A stretch of DNA of 14,550 nt, taken from Phanerodontia chrysosporium (Eukaryota > Basidiomycota > Agaricomycetes > Polyporales > Phanerochaetaceae). Position numbers and translations under genes: made by a program. The notes beneath the pieces were generated by a model. It searched no databases. It had not been told where the DNA came from and worked only from the letters and a program-made list of their open reading frames with translations. Shown piece by piece: positions 1 to 7,854 of the stretch. The DNA lies in assembly GCA_001910725.1 (NCBI GenBank), contig MJGA01000139.1:1-14550 (forward strand). The letters run 5' to 3'. How positions within the stretch are numbered: position 1 is the stretch's first letter; every line of letters starts with the position of its first letter.

Positions 1-57
1 CTATGCGAGCATGCCCATCAGCTTAGTAATCGTACAGCCTGCCCTAAAACTCTGTAG

Positions 58-64
58 TATATAA
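58..64 (+). promoter_or_regulatory. TATA box of the E1 5' LTR
   Basis: TATATAA stands in a GC-rich LTR and the motif is kept at the same place in all four LTR copies (7627, 10069, and minus strand 4973-4979). A start about 30-34 bp downstream would fall near 88-92, just at the 10-mer that is complementary to the primer binding site. It is the probable core promoter of the element. Confidence 0.75.
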
Positions 65-119
65 GGGTAGCACTCCTCGCTCCTGTCCGTCATCTCGACC
101 TCTTGGTCAATACGGACAG

Positions 120-176
120 GTAAGCCCAGTTGTATAGTAGAATAGTTGCTAATGTTAACTTGGTCAATACGGACAG
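120..176 (+). other. Candidate intron inside the LTR (5' untranslated leader)
   Basis: Seen: a GTAAGCCC donor directly after ACAG at 116-119, a CTAAT branch-point-like motif at 149-153, and an ACAG acceptor ending at 176, giving 57 nt. That length and the 24-nt branch-to-acceptor distance fit basidiomycete introns. The donor, branch and acceptor are kept in all four LTR copies, while the bases between them vary strongly. The 18 nt before the donor (102-119) are identical to the last 18 nt of the candidate intron (159-176). Splicing is inferred; no transcript evidence is available here. Confidence 0.55.
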
Positions 177-281
177 CTGACAAGTTTGTTCGTCGCTGCG
201 TGACTCGCTCCGCCGCGCCTCGTCGTCGACCTCCCCACTTGCCCTCCCTCGTGAAGCGTTGAGCCCTAGCTCCGCGACATT

Positions 282-291
282 AGGTCGAGAT
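282..291 (+). promoter_or_regulatory. Primer binding site, likely self-priming (Tf1/sushi type)
   Basis: AGGTCGAGAT begins 2 bp after the LTR end. It is the exact reverse complement of ATCTCGACCT at 92-101 in the LTR, which lies 34 bp past the TATA box. That is where the transcript should start. In Tf1 of fission yeast the first bases of the RNA fold back onto the primer binding site and prime reverse transcription. I see no match to a tRNA 3' end here, although I cannot test all tRNAs. Confidence 0.65.
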
Positions 292-1497
292 CTTTTGGGT
301 GCCCTAGGCATTTTCCCTACCGCTCCCCCAAATACCGTTTAAAAAAGTTTATCCCTCCGATTAAAGCGAGTACGTCGTAGTCGAGCAGCCGCTCACTCCG
401 TACACGTTGCTGAGGCTTGCTTTGCAGTGCCGAAAGACGTCCAGTCAAGGACCACATCCCCAGCGCATCTTCGACCGCCTCCAACGTCGTCGCGAGGCCG
501 GTAACCCCGTCAAGTGGACGGACCGCAAAGTCAAGGCGGTCGTCAAGTACGTCTCCACGCTCCCAGCCTCCCCTCCGTCCCCTCCATCAACTGGACTGCC
601 GTTCGCGAGGCTCGTGAAGCCGAACACGCGTAGGCAACCGCATCCGCGAGCAGCGCCAACGGAGGCGCAAGAAGCCCAGGCCGCCGTAGCCGCCTCCTCC
701 TCAAGCTCAGTTTGGCAGAGCGCCTCAGCGCCGCCCCGACGTACGAGCCCATCGCCCGCAAGCCCATCGGATCGACATCCCAAGTACTCCCCACCGACCT
801 CGTCGGCATCTTCACGCCAAGCTCGACGCACCATCAAGCGTCTCAAGGCCGTCGAGGAAGTCGACCTCTTCCACCTCGTAACAGCGACCAGCGCACAGCG
901 TCTGTCGCTGCTCGAGCGCTTCGCAGATCCGCGCGAGCTCAGCCGCCTCGCCCCCACCACACGTTTAAGGAGTGGCACAATACGAGCTTGGACTGCTCAA
1001 TTGGTGACATTCGTTCATCGGTTTAAGGCGCAACTTCCGCCGCATCGTGGGAGAATGACATGTGTACCGGCTGGTATTTTGATAGTTTATAAATATATCT
1101 CGTCGCTGGATTTCGACTGTTCGAATTGTCCGCACTTCTTCGGGCGAACCACAGAGAACGGCGTCACTCTTCCCGCGATCTCCACGTCGAGGAAAACAAC
1201 GGGTCTCGAGAAGCCAGGGAGTGCAGTCAGCAGCCCTGCCCTTATCGAGAGACTGCCCCTCCGCTACTCCCGGTTCCGCCTAGCGACCGAGAACACAGTT
1301 CGAACGCCCTCATTTCGCGCAACGGCTAGAATTCGCCCGCGCCTCTGCCACTACTCCGAATACTCCCGATCACAGTCCCCGGACAGCAGCCACCACTCGT
1401 CTCCCGAGACATCGCTCGGCTCCGTCCTCTCCGACACGAACCGTCCCTCGCCTCGTCTCTCCGCGCTCATCAGGAGCCAACACTCCCCGTCCCCCAA
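292..1497 (+). other. Long leader between primer binding site and gag
   Basis: About 1.2 kb with no domain I recognise. One plus-strand frame stays open from about 407 into gag at 1876 and would encode a Ser-, Pro- and Arg-rich stretch. Frames on the other strand are also long, as expected at this GC content, so openness is weak evidence. The part from about 960 to 1130 is clearly richer in A and T than the rest. It may be an N-terminal extension of Gag, an untranslated leader, or an insertion. Confidence 0.5.
1088..1098 (+). promoter_or_regulatory. TATA-like AT-rich island in the leader
   Basis: TATAAATATAT is a near-ideal TATA element in an otherwise GC-rich internal region, about 400 bp before the likely gag start. 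It could be an internal promoter or just part of a foreign AT-rich patch. There is no second copy of this region in the window to compare with. Confidence 0.25.
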
Positions 1498-2560
1498 ATG
1501 TCGAGCACTCCCGGTGGAGCGCCGCCCGGTCCGGGCCTCCCGACCCCGTTCTGCTGCGCTCTCTGCAAATGGCCCAGGCATGACGCAGCTCACCAACACG
1601 GTCAACACTCTGGCCCAGGACGGTAACAATCACACAACGGTCAACGCAACGGTCAACGCAACAAGGAGCTCCCTTCGTCGAGAAGCCCGTCCGTTCAAAG
1701 GGAAAGGTTCGGACACGGCCCGTCTCTTCCGCGCCGCCTATCGCATCTACGCCGACGGACAGCCGGAGAAATTCGGCAAGCGCGACGTCAACGGAACCTC
1801 CAGCGGGACCCGAATCGGCAAGATCTTGGTAGACGGCCAGAAGTGGATCGTCGGCGCTCTCCTTCATGCAGGATGAAGCGGCGAATGGGCACGGCAGTAC
1901 ATCGAGCAAGCGGCAGACGGCACTCAGATATTCGACGGCTCTCGCGCTACGTTCTGGGAGGCTTAAGAACCGGTTCGAGCCATGGACGAGAAGGCCGAGG
2001 CCTCAGCAAGCTGCAGGCTGACGCAAGGCAACGTCGGTTCGCGGAGTTCTTTGCGGAGTTCCAAGCCCTCGCGGCGCACGAAGCTCACCCCGGAAGACCT
2101 GGCAGCCCGGCTACGGACGAAGTTTAAAAGGACTACCTCGAGCGGATCTCGTACATGGTCAACCCCGTACCGGCAAAGGCCCCGAGACGTACGACGAGCT
2201 CAAGAACGCGGGTTTCGCCGTCGACCGGTCGAAGGACAAGCTCTCGCAAGACCTCCTGGCACAGCAAGGCAAGACGTCCTCGCTCCGGCTAGCTCGTCGG
2301 CGCGCGCCTTCCGCGACCCGAACGCGATGGACATCGACGCCGCGAACATCGACGAGCTGTTTAAGGGTCTCACTGGCACGGATCTCAAGCGCCAGTTCGA
2401 CGCCGTCATGAAGGATCGCTGCAAGGTCTGCGGCTCGAAGTCCCACAAGTCCACGGACCCCGTTACCGCGACTCGGTCTGCAACCACTGCGGCAAGAAGG
2501 GTCACTGGTCCCGCGTCTGTCGTGCCGCCTCGAGGGCAAGCCGAGAACCGCCCCGCTACC
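1498..2560 (+). pseudogene. gag: gag of E1 (capsid and zinc knuckle), frameshifted
   Basis: The likely start is the ATG at 1498, preceded by A at position -3 and followed by a Gly- and Pro-rich N terminus. The capsid-like part runs from about 1688 (RPFKGKGSDTARLF) through EFFAEFQALAAH and KLTPEDLAARL to about 2400, as in chromovirus Gag. A nucleocapsid CCHC zinc knuckle lies at 2479-2520 (CNHCGKKGHWSRVC, spacing 2-4-4), after CKVCGSKSH. Gag forms the virus-like particle and packages the RNA. Recognisable protein moves between the three plus frames at least seven times, always by about one base, and I saw no in-frame nonsense codon within the recognisable blocks. A 12-bp repeat at 1636-1659 encodes a short Asn/Ala/Thr/Val repeat. 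Confidence 0.85.
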
Positions 2561-2901
2561 GCCGCCGTCCGCGCCTCGTCTTCGGATACCTCGTCCAGGA
2601 CTCCTCGTCTCCGGCCTCCTCGTCTTCTGGCAGCTCGTCTGACGACCAAGCGCCGCGACTCGCCCCTCCGTGATCAGCTGGCTCTGATACAAAAGCAGCT
2701 CGGGGGTTTTGCTTAAGGGGCCGGAGTGACGCCGCATCGTCGGTCCCCGTTTCGTCAAGCCCGGATTCAACTCCGGCCTTCGCTAGAACCACAGGACATT
2801 TCTGACTCATCCGCTCATGTACATATCAGTGTTAGACCTTCTCAAACATTATCGTGTACCTGTAAAGCTCACCGGACTCAATAAAACTATTCGCACCCGC
2901 A

Positions 2902-3288
2902 ATGATTGACTCCGGTGCGACTTCGCTGTTCATCCACGAGGATTTCTGTAAGCAGCACAAGATCCTCACGGTACCGTCAAGAAGAGATCACACTGTACAA
3001 CATCGACGGAACTAAGAATGAAGCAGGGTCTATCACACGCCGTGCCAGACTCCAGCTCACTGTGGGTTCTACACGTTTAAGGAGGAGTTTCTTGTCACGA
3101 ACATCGGTCCGGAGGACGTCATCCTCGGACTTCCGTGGCTCAAGAAATGGAATCCGAACATCGACTGGGAAACGGGAGATGTCCAGTTTCAGCTCCGCGG
3201 CGGAGCTGAGGACACCCCGGTTTTCGGTATCCATCAGATTGACGCCAACCGCTCCGAACGCGCGAGAATGGCTTCGAGCAGGCATTGT
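2902..3288 (+). pseudogene. Aspartic protease domain of E1 pol, frameshifted
   Basis: The catalytic motif DSGAT is at 2908-2922, within IDSGATSLFIHEDF. The closing ILGLPWLKKWNPNIDW block, typical of Ty3/gypsy proteases, starts near 3121. Both blocks read in the same frame, but the roughly 150 bp between them need other frames, so at least two opposite one-base shifts lie between about 2990 and 3090. The enzyme would cut the Gag-Pol precursor inside the particle. In the closing frame a stop codon at about 3286-3288 precedes the next domain block, which reads in another frame. Confidence 0.82.
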
Positions 3289-3410
3289 TGAGGACGCCAA
3301 GGACGAAGTCTGGATCTCTCGTCCGGCTTACACTTACTCGCAAGCGATCGCTGTCGAAGCCAATCGGAGAAGTACGCCAAGACGTTCGAAGAGCTGGTCC
3401 CAAGGAGTAC

Positions 3411-4275
3411 CACCGACACAAGAAGGTGTTCTCTGAAGAGGAATCGCACCGCCTTCCGAAGCATCAGCCCTGGGATCACGCGATAGATCTCGTCCCGGAC
3501 GCCCCGGCTCGATCAAATCGAAGGTTATCCCATGTCCCGATCGAGAATGAAGAACTACAGCGGTTCATCGACGACGCACTCGCCAAGGGCTAATCGTCCC
3601 CAGCAAGTCCCCGATCGCTTCCCCTGTCTTCTTCATCAAGAAAAAGGACGGCAAGCTCCGGTTCATCCAGGATTACCGCAAGCTCAACGACATCACCGTG
3701 AAAGAATCGCTACCCCTTCCGCTCGCCTCCGACATCATCGGGAAGCTCCAGGGCGCTAAGATCTTCACCAAGTTCGACGTCCGTTGGGGCTACAACAACG
3801 TCCGGATTAAGGAAGGTGACGAGTGGAAAGCCGCCTTCGTCACCAACCGCGGTCTCTTCGAGCCCGAGTCATGTACTTCGGGTCTGTGCAACAGCCCGCC
3901 ACGTTCCAGGCCCTCATGAACCACATCTTCGCCGACCTCATCGCCGAAGCAAGGTCGCAGTTACCTCGACGACATCCTCATCTGGTCGAACGATCTCGCT
4001 TCGCATCGGAAGATTGTTCACGAGGTCCTGGCACGCCTCGCCAAGTACGATCTGTACCTTCGGCCCGAGAAGTGCGAGTTCGAGCGCTCAGAGATCGAGT
4101 ATCTTGGGCTCCTCATCAGCGAAGGACAAGTCGGCATGGACCCCGGCAAGGTTAAGGCAGTAGCCGAGTGGCCGACCCCGAAGAACCTCAAAGACGTACG
4201 AGGCTTTGTCGGGTTCGCCAACTTCTATCGCCGTTTCATCAAAGACTTCTCAAAGATCTGCCGCCCGCGCACGAT
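3411..4275 (+). pseudogene. Reverse transcriptase domain of E1 pol, frameshifted
   Basis: The start of the domain is recognised by KVFSEEESHRLPKHQPWDHAIDL, with the broken part of the frame near 3520. Then come [20 protein letters not shown], the LPLP region, and the active site YLDD at 3962-3973 followed by ILIWSND. The block GFANFYRRFIKDFSK at about 4200-4255 is typical of gypsy RT. This is the polymerase that copies the element RNA. Frame changes fall near 3530, 3590, 3870, 3940 and 4270. The conserved FG-LTNSPATFQ-type block is split over two frames at 3870-3920. Confidence 0.9.
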
Positions 4276-4753
4276 CTGACGAAGAAGGACACTCCGTTTA
4301 ATTGGGGTCCCGCACAGGCAGAAGCCTTCGAGACGCTCAAGCGCGCTTTCACGACTCAGCCCGTGCTCGCCATGTGGAGCATTGATCGGCCAACTCGCGT
4401 CGAGACCGATGCTTCTGGCTACGCCACCGGAGGAGTCATAGCCCAACGCAACCCTGAAGACGGTCTCTGGCATCCGATCGCGTATCGCTCGCAGACCATG
4501 AGCCCCGCCGAGCGGAACTACGAGATCTGGATCGCGAGATGCTTGCAATCATCGAAGCTCTCAAGGACTGGCGCCAGTTCTCGAAGGTCTCCCGGAGCCT
4601 TTTGAGATCTGGACCGATCATCAGAATCTCCAGTACTGGAAGACTGCGCAGAATCTCACGCGGCGACAAGCCCGCTGGGCCTCCTATCTCGCCGAGTACG
4701 ACTTCCGCATCATCCATCGCCCCGGCAAGACGCATCTCCTCGCTGATCCGCTC
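4276..4753 (+). pseudogene. RNase H domain of E1 pol, frameshifted and cut by an LTR
   Basis: The connection runs through HDLTKKDTPFNWGPAQAEAF, then the first catalytic Asp lies in TDASGYATGGV (Asp codon 4408-4410). Next come PIAYRSQTMSPAERNYEIW, MLAIIEALKDWRQF and a TDHQNLQYW block, with the final HLLADPLSR-type linker. The domain degrades the RNA strand of the RNA-DNA hybrid. Frame changes lie near 4530 and 4580. At 4753 the sequence is interrupted by the reversed solo LTR; the same frame resumes after 5453. Confidence 0.88.
4749..4753 (+). repeat. Target site duplication, left copy (CGCTC)
   Basis: CGCTC here is repeated at 5449-5453, directly on either side of the reversed LTR. The uninterrupted E2 copy reads GATCCGCTCTC at 7873-7883, with a single CGCTC. 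A 5-bp duplication is usual for Ty3/gypsy integrases. Confidence 0.93.
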
Positions 4754-5448
4754 TGTCGCGGAGCGAAGGCTCAACGCTTCACAAGGGAGGACAGATGGGG
4801 AGGTCGACGACGAGGCGCGGCGGAGCGAGTCACGCAGCGACGAACACACTTGTTCAGCTGTCCGTATTGACCAAGGTGTATTAGCACTAGTAACTAATGT
4901 ACAAGCAACGGGCTTACCTGTCCGTATTGACCAAGAGGTCGAGATGACGGACAGGAGCGAGGGGAGCTACCCTTATATACTACAAGTCCTTTAGGGCAGG
5001 CTATACGATTACATAAGCTGATGGGCAGTGCTCTGCATAGCCATCGAGGCTGCGACGCGGGCTGCGCGGCGAGGCTGTGTCGGGGCTATGTCACGAGGCT
5101 GTGTCAGCTGGCAGTGTCTCGAGGCTGCGTCGGGCCGAGGCTGTGTCATCAGGCTGATCAGCTCGGCGTGTCTCGGCGAGGGAGTCATCAGGGATGACAG
5201 TGCCTCCTCGGCGATCCGGGGAACCGGTTGCAAGGCAGACCGGTGATCCGGGCAGTGTCTGAGCGCGCAGCGGGATGCGCTGGCGTCTAGGGGTGATGCG
5301 CCATCAGGGCGCTGGCGCTGAGTGGCCAGGCGCTGAGTGTGGGCGCTAGGACTCCAGACGGCGCGAGGGCTGCTCGCCCGTTGGATTAATCGAGGAAAAT
5401 GGCCAAAAATCGGCGAAAAAATAGGGCGACACCGTCACATCCGTGACA
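4754..5448 (-). mobile_element. Solo LTR, reverse orientation, nested in E1 pol
   Basis: The 695 bp are the reverse complement of the element LTR, starting TGTCGCGGAGC and ending ATCCGTGACA on the plus strand. No internal element sequence is attached and 5-bp duplications flank it exactly. It is therefore a solo LTR left by recombination between the two LTRs of a third copy. It keeps the TATA box (minus strand, 4979 to 4973), the intron-like segment (4917 down to 4858, 60 nt) and the CAGCCTCG-type U3 repeats. It splits E1 pol between RNase H and integrase. Confidence 0.95.
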
Positions 5449-5453
5449 CGCTC
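5449..5453 (+). repeat. Target site duplication, right copy (CGCTC)
   Basis: This is the partner of 4749-4753. After it the E1 pol sequence continues with TCTCGGCCCTCC, matching E2 at 7882 onward. Confidence 0.93.
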
Positions 5454-6488
5454 TCTCGGCCCTCCTCGCTGCATGTCTCCGACGAAGAAGACAACCGCTC
5501 GCAGATAGTACTGAAGCCAGAGCTGTTTAAGATAGCCGCCACAGTAGCTTTCGCAAACCCCTCCCCCCTCGAGAAGCGCATTCGCGACTGCTCCGAAAAG
5601 GAAAAGGAAGTCGCAGACGCTCTGCAGGTTCTCCGGGCCAAGGGGCCCCGCAAGCTGCGCAACGGCGTTCTCGAATGGGAAGAAGACAACGGCCTTCTGT
5701 ACTACCATGGGAAAGTCTACATCCCGAACAGTGCCGCGCTGCGCAACGACGTCATCAAGTCTTGCCACGACGCGCCGACTGCCGGACACCCCGGGAAGCA
5801 CACCACCTCGAATTAGTCTCTCGGTACTATTGGTGGCCGCGCATCTCCGCCGACGTCAGCCGCTACGTGCTCGGCTGCGACCAGTGTCAACGGTACAAGT
5901 CCGCCCCGCACCCGAAGGCCACTCTACAGCCCCACGATGTCCCTTCAGGGCCCTGGGAACACGTTGGCGTGGACCTCATCACACAGCTCCCACGCGACGC
6001 CAAGACCAAGAAGGACTCGATCGCGGTCTACGTGGACCACTACTCGGATCAGTGCCACCTTGTACCGGTCGACTCAACGATCACCGCCGCCGGCATGGGC
6101 GACGTTCACTACACGGACATCTTCCGCCTTCACGGCCTCCCACGCAAGATCTTCTCTGATCGTGGACCCCAGTTTGCAGCTCAGTACATGCGAGCGCTGT
6201 ATAAGCGCCTCGGCATCGCTACCGGCCTCACCACGGCATATCACCCGAAGGCAACGGCAAGGTCGAGCGCAAGAACCAGGAAGTCGAGAAGTTCCTGCGT
6301 CTCTTCGTCTCCCAGCGCCAAGACGACTGGGTCGATTGGCTCCCGATGGCCGAGTTTACCCTGAACTCGCACGTGTCTAGTGCTACGAGCGCACGCCCTT
6401 CGAGATTGTTTACGGCTATACACCAGACTTCACGATCCCGGCCGGCAAACACACCAAGGTTCCCGCCCTCGATGAGCGCCTAGATCGC
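5454..6488 (+). pseudogene. Integrase core of E1 pol, frameshifted
   Basis: This part aligns with E2 at 7882-8920. It contains the HHCC zinc finger (HDAPTAGH, then CDQC), the first catalytic Asp in GVDLIT (codon 5972-5974) and the second in IFSDRGPQF. The third, a Glu in KVERKNQ, is out of frame. Compared with E2 there are three single-base losses, each of one C in a run of C: near 5806, 6245 and 6385. Up to about 6205 it differs from E2 at roughly 5-7 percent of positions, mostly silent; after that it is almost identical. As written no active integrase can be made. Confidence 0.92.
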
Positions 6489-7145
6489 ATGGCTCACGTT
6501 CGCAAAGAGGCCGAAGCTGCCCTGCGCTTAACCAAAGCCCGGATGAAGGAGGAATACGAGGCCGCGAAGAAACGCGCCCATTCCTTCAAAGTCGGCGATC
6601 AGGTTTGGCTCAGCACGAAAGACCTCAGCATCGATCAGCCCTCGCCCAAGCTCGGCCCCCGCCAGCTGGGTCCGTTTAAGGTTCTGGAAAAGATCGGCGA
6701 TCTGGACTATCGGCTCGAGCTCCCGAGCTGGCTGAAAATCCACCCGGTTTTCCATGTCAACCGCCTCAGCCCATGGCACGATCAGGGCGTCGAGAAGCCT
6801 CTGCCTCCCAAACCTGTCAAGGTTGCCGGCGAAGAGGAATACGTTGTCGAGAAGATCCTCGACAGCCGCATATACCGCCGCCAACTACAGTACAAGGTCC
6901 GCTGGAAAGGCTACGGCCAAGCTGGCGACACGTGGGAAAAGGCAGACAACCTCAAGCACGCCAAGGCCCTGGTCAACAAATTCCATCGCGAAAATCCGGA
7001 AGCGCCCCGGAAGCTCGCTGCCACCGCCTTCGAAGCCCTTGCCGCCTCTTTTCGCCCGTTCGTCACCGAAGTCGACGTCTCTCTCCTTCCTGCCTCCGAT
7101 CGCGCTAAGGCCGATCTTGATTGGGAGGAGGGGCGCCACGTCTGA
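6489..7145 (+). pseudogene. Integrase C-terminal part and chromodomain of E1
   Basis: An open frame of 218 codons starts in the linker after the catalytic core, with no break down to the TGA at 7143-7145. It holds a Lys/Glu-rich helix, the GPF module (RQLGPFKVLEKIGDLDYRL) and a chromodomain (EEYVVEKILDSRIYRRQLQY, then KVRWKGYGQAGDTWE). Chromodomains of this class bind methylated histone H3 tails and can steer integration to silent chromatin. It is nearly identical to the E2 copy. The ATG at 6489 is an internal Met, not a real start. Confidence 0.88.
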
Positions 7146-7170
7146 CGACCTCGCGAGGACGCTCGGTTTT

Positions 7171-7180
7171 AGGAGGGGGG
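7171..7180 (+). promoter_or_regulatory. Polypurine tract of E1
   Basis: AGGAGGGGGG lies 3 bp before the 3' LTR, where plus-strand DNA synthesis starts in LTR retrotransposons. An identical tract precedes the E2 3' LTR at 9602-9611. Confidence 0.85.
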
Positions 7181-7626
7181 TAATGTCACGGATGTGACGG
7201 TGCTGCCCTATTTTTCGCCGATTTTTGGCTATTTTCCTCGATTAATCCAACGGGCGAGCAGCCCTCGCGCCGTCTGGAGTTCTAGCCGCCCACACTCAGC
7301 GCCTGGCCATGCAGCGCCAGCGCCCTGATGGCGCATCACCCCTAGACGCCGGCGCATCCCGCTGCGCGCTCAGACACTGCCCGGATCACCGGTCTGCCTT
7401 GCAACCGGTCCCCCGGATCGCCGAGGAGGCACTGTCATCCCTGATGACTCCCCTCGCCGAGACACCCGAGCTGTCATCCTGATTGACACAGCCTCGGCCC
7501 GACGCAGCCTCGGAACACTGCCAGCTGACACAGCCTCATGACACAGCCCCGGTGCAGCCTCGCCGGCTGTGCTGAGCACTGCCCATCAGCTTATGTAACC
7601 GTACAGCCTGCCCTGAACTCTGGTAG

Positions 7627-7633
7627 TATATAT
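7627..7633 (+). promoter_or_regulatory. TATA box of the E1 3' LTR
   Basis: TATATAT(A) sits at the place equivalent to 58-64 in the 5' LTR. It is slightly altered here (TATATATAGG). It could start transcripts reading into E2. Confidence 0.6.
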
Positions 7634-7688
7634 AGGTAGCACCTCTCGCTCCTGTCCGTCATCTCGACCTCTTGGTCAATACGGACAG

Positions 7689-7748
7689 GTAAGCCCCCGT
7701 TTGTAAAGTAGAATAGCTCACTAATACACTCTTGGTCAATACGGACAG
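7689..7748 (+). other. Candidate LTR intron, E1 3' LTR copy
   Basis: The 60 nt start with GTAAGCCC, have CTAATAC at 7721-7727, and end with ACAG, between two copies of the 18-nt repeat. The internal bases differ from those of the copy at 120-176. Confidence 0.5.
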
Positions 7749-7854
7749 CTGAACAAGTTTGTTCGTCGCTGCGTGACTCGCTCCGCCGCGCCTCGTCGTC
7801 GACCTCCCCACTTGCCCTCCCTCGTGAAGCGTTGAGCCCTAGCTCCGCGACAGC

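Larger units (their letters stand above)
1..279 (+). repeat. 5' LTR of E1, 3' part only
   Basis: The segment aligns along its length with the last part of the LTRs at 7184-7852 and 9615-10293, and ends in the same GCTCCGCGACA. The first roughly 390 bp of the LTR are upstream of the window. It contains the TATA box, the likely transcript start, an intron-like segment and U5. The last 100 bp are nearly identical to the 3' LTR of E1. They differ more from the LTR at 9615-10293 (for example CTCGTCGTC against CTTGTTGTC), which supports pairing this LTR with the one at 7184. Confidence 0.95.
1..7852 (+). mobile_element. Ty3/gypsy chromovirus E1, nearly full length, 5' LTR cut by window start
   Basis: Seen in order on the plus strand: the 3' end of a 5' LTR (to 279), primer binding site, leader, gag with a zinc knuckle, aspartic protease (DSGAT), reverse transcriptase (YLDD), RNase H, integrase, chromodomain, polypurine tract and 3' LTR (7184-7852). 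The domain order PR-RT-RH-IN-CHD is that of Ty3/gypsy chromoviruses. A solo LTR at 4754-5448 interrupts pol in reverse orientation. Without that insert and its duplicated 5 bp the internal part is about 6.2 kb. Many one-base frameshifts break the reading frame, so as written the element cannot make a full polyprotein. The left target duplication lies outside the window; the 5 bp right of the 3' LTR are GCAAG. Confidence 0.93.
7184..7852 (+). repeat. 3' LTR of E1
   Basis: The 669 bp run from TGTCACGGATG to GCTCCGCGACA, with near-perfect inverted ends (TGTC-CGGA). Directly before it is the polypurine tract. Directly after it is mid-pol sequence (GCAAGACCC), not a primer binding site, so it does not work as a 5' LTR for E2. 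U3 has GC-rich degenerate repeats, then the TATA box at 7627, the 10-mer ATCTCGACCT and the intron-like segment. Confidence 0.95.

Noticed and set aside
445..978. Long minus-strand open frame of 177 codons
   Set aside because: Low-complexity Arg/Ala/Gly content and overlap with the element leader; expected by chance at this GC content.
5040..5345. CRISPR-like or satellite array from repeated GGCTGTGTC units
   Set aside because: Units are uneven and degenerate and belong to the U3 of the reversed LTR; equivalents occur in the other LTR copies.
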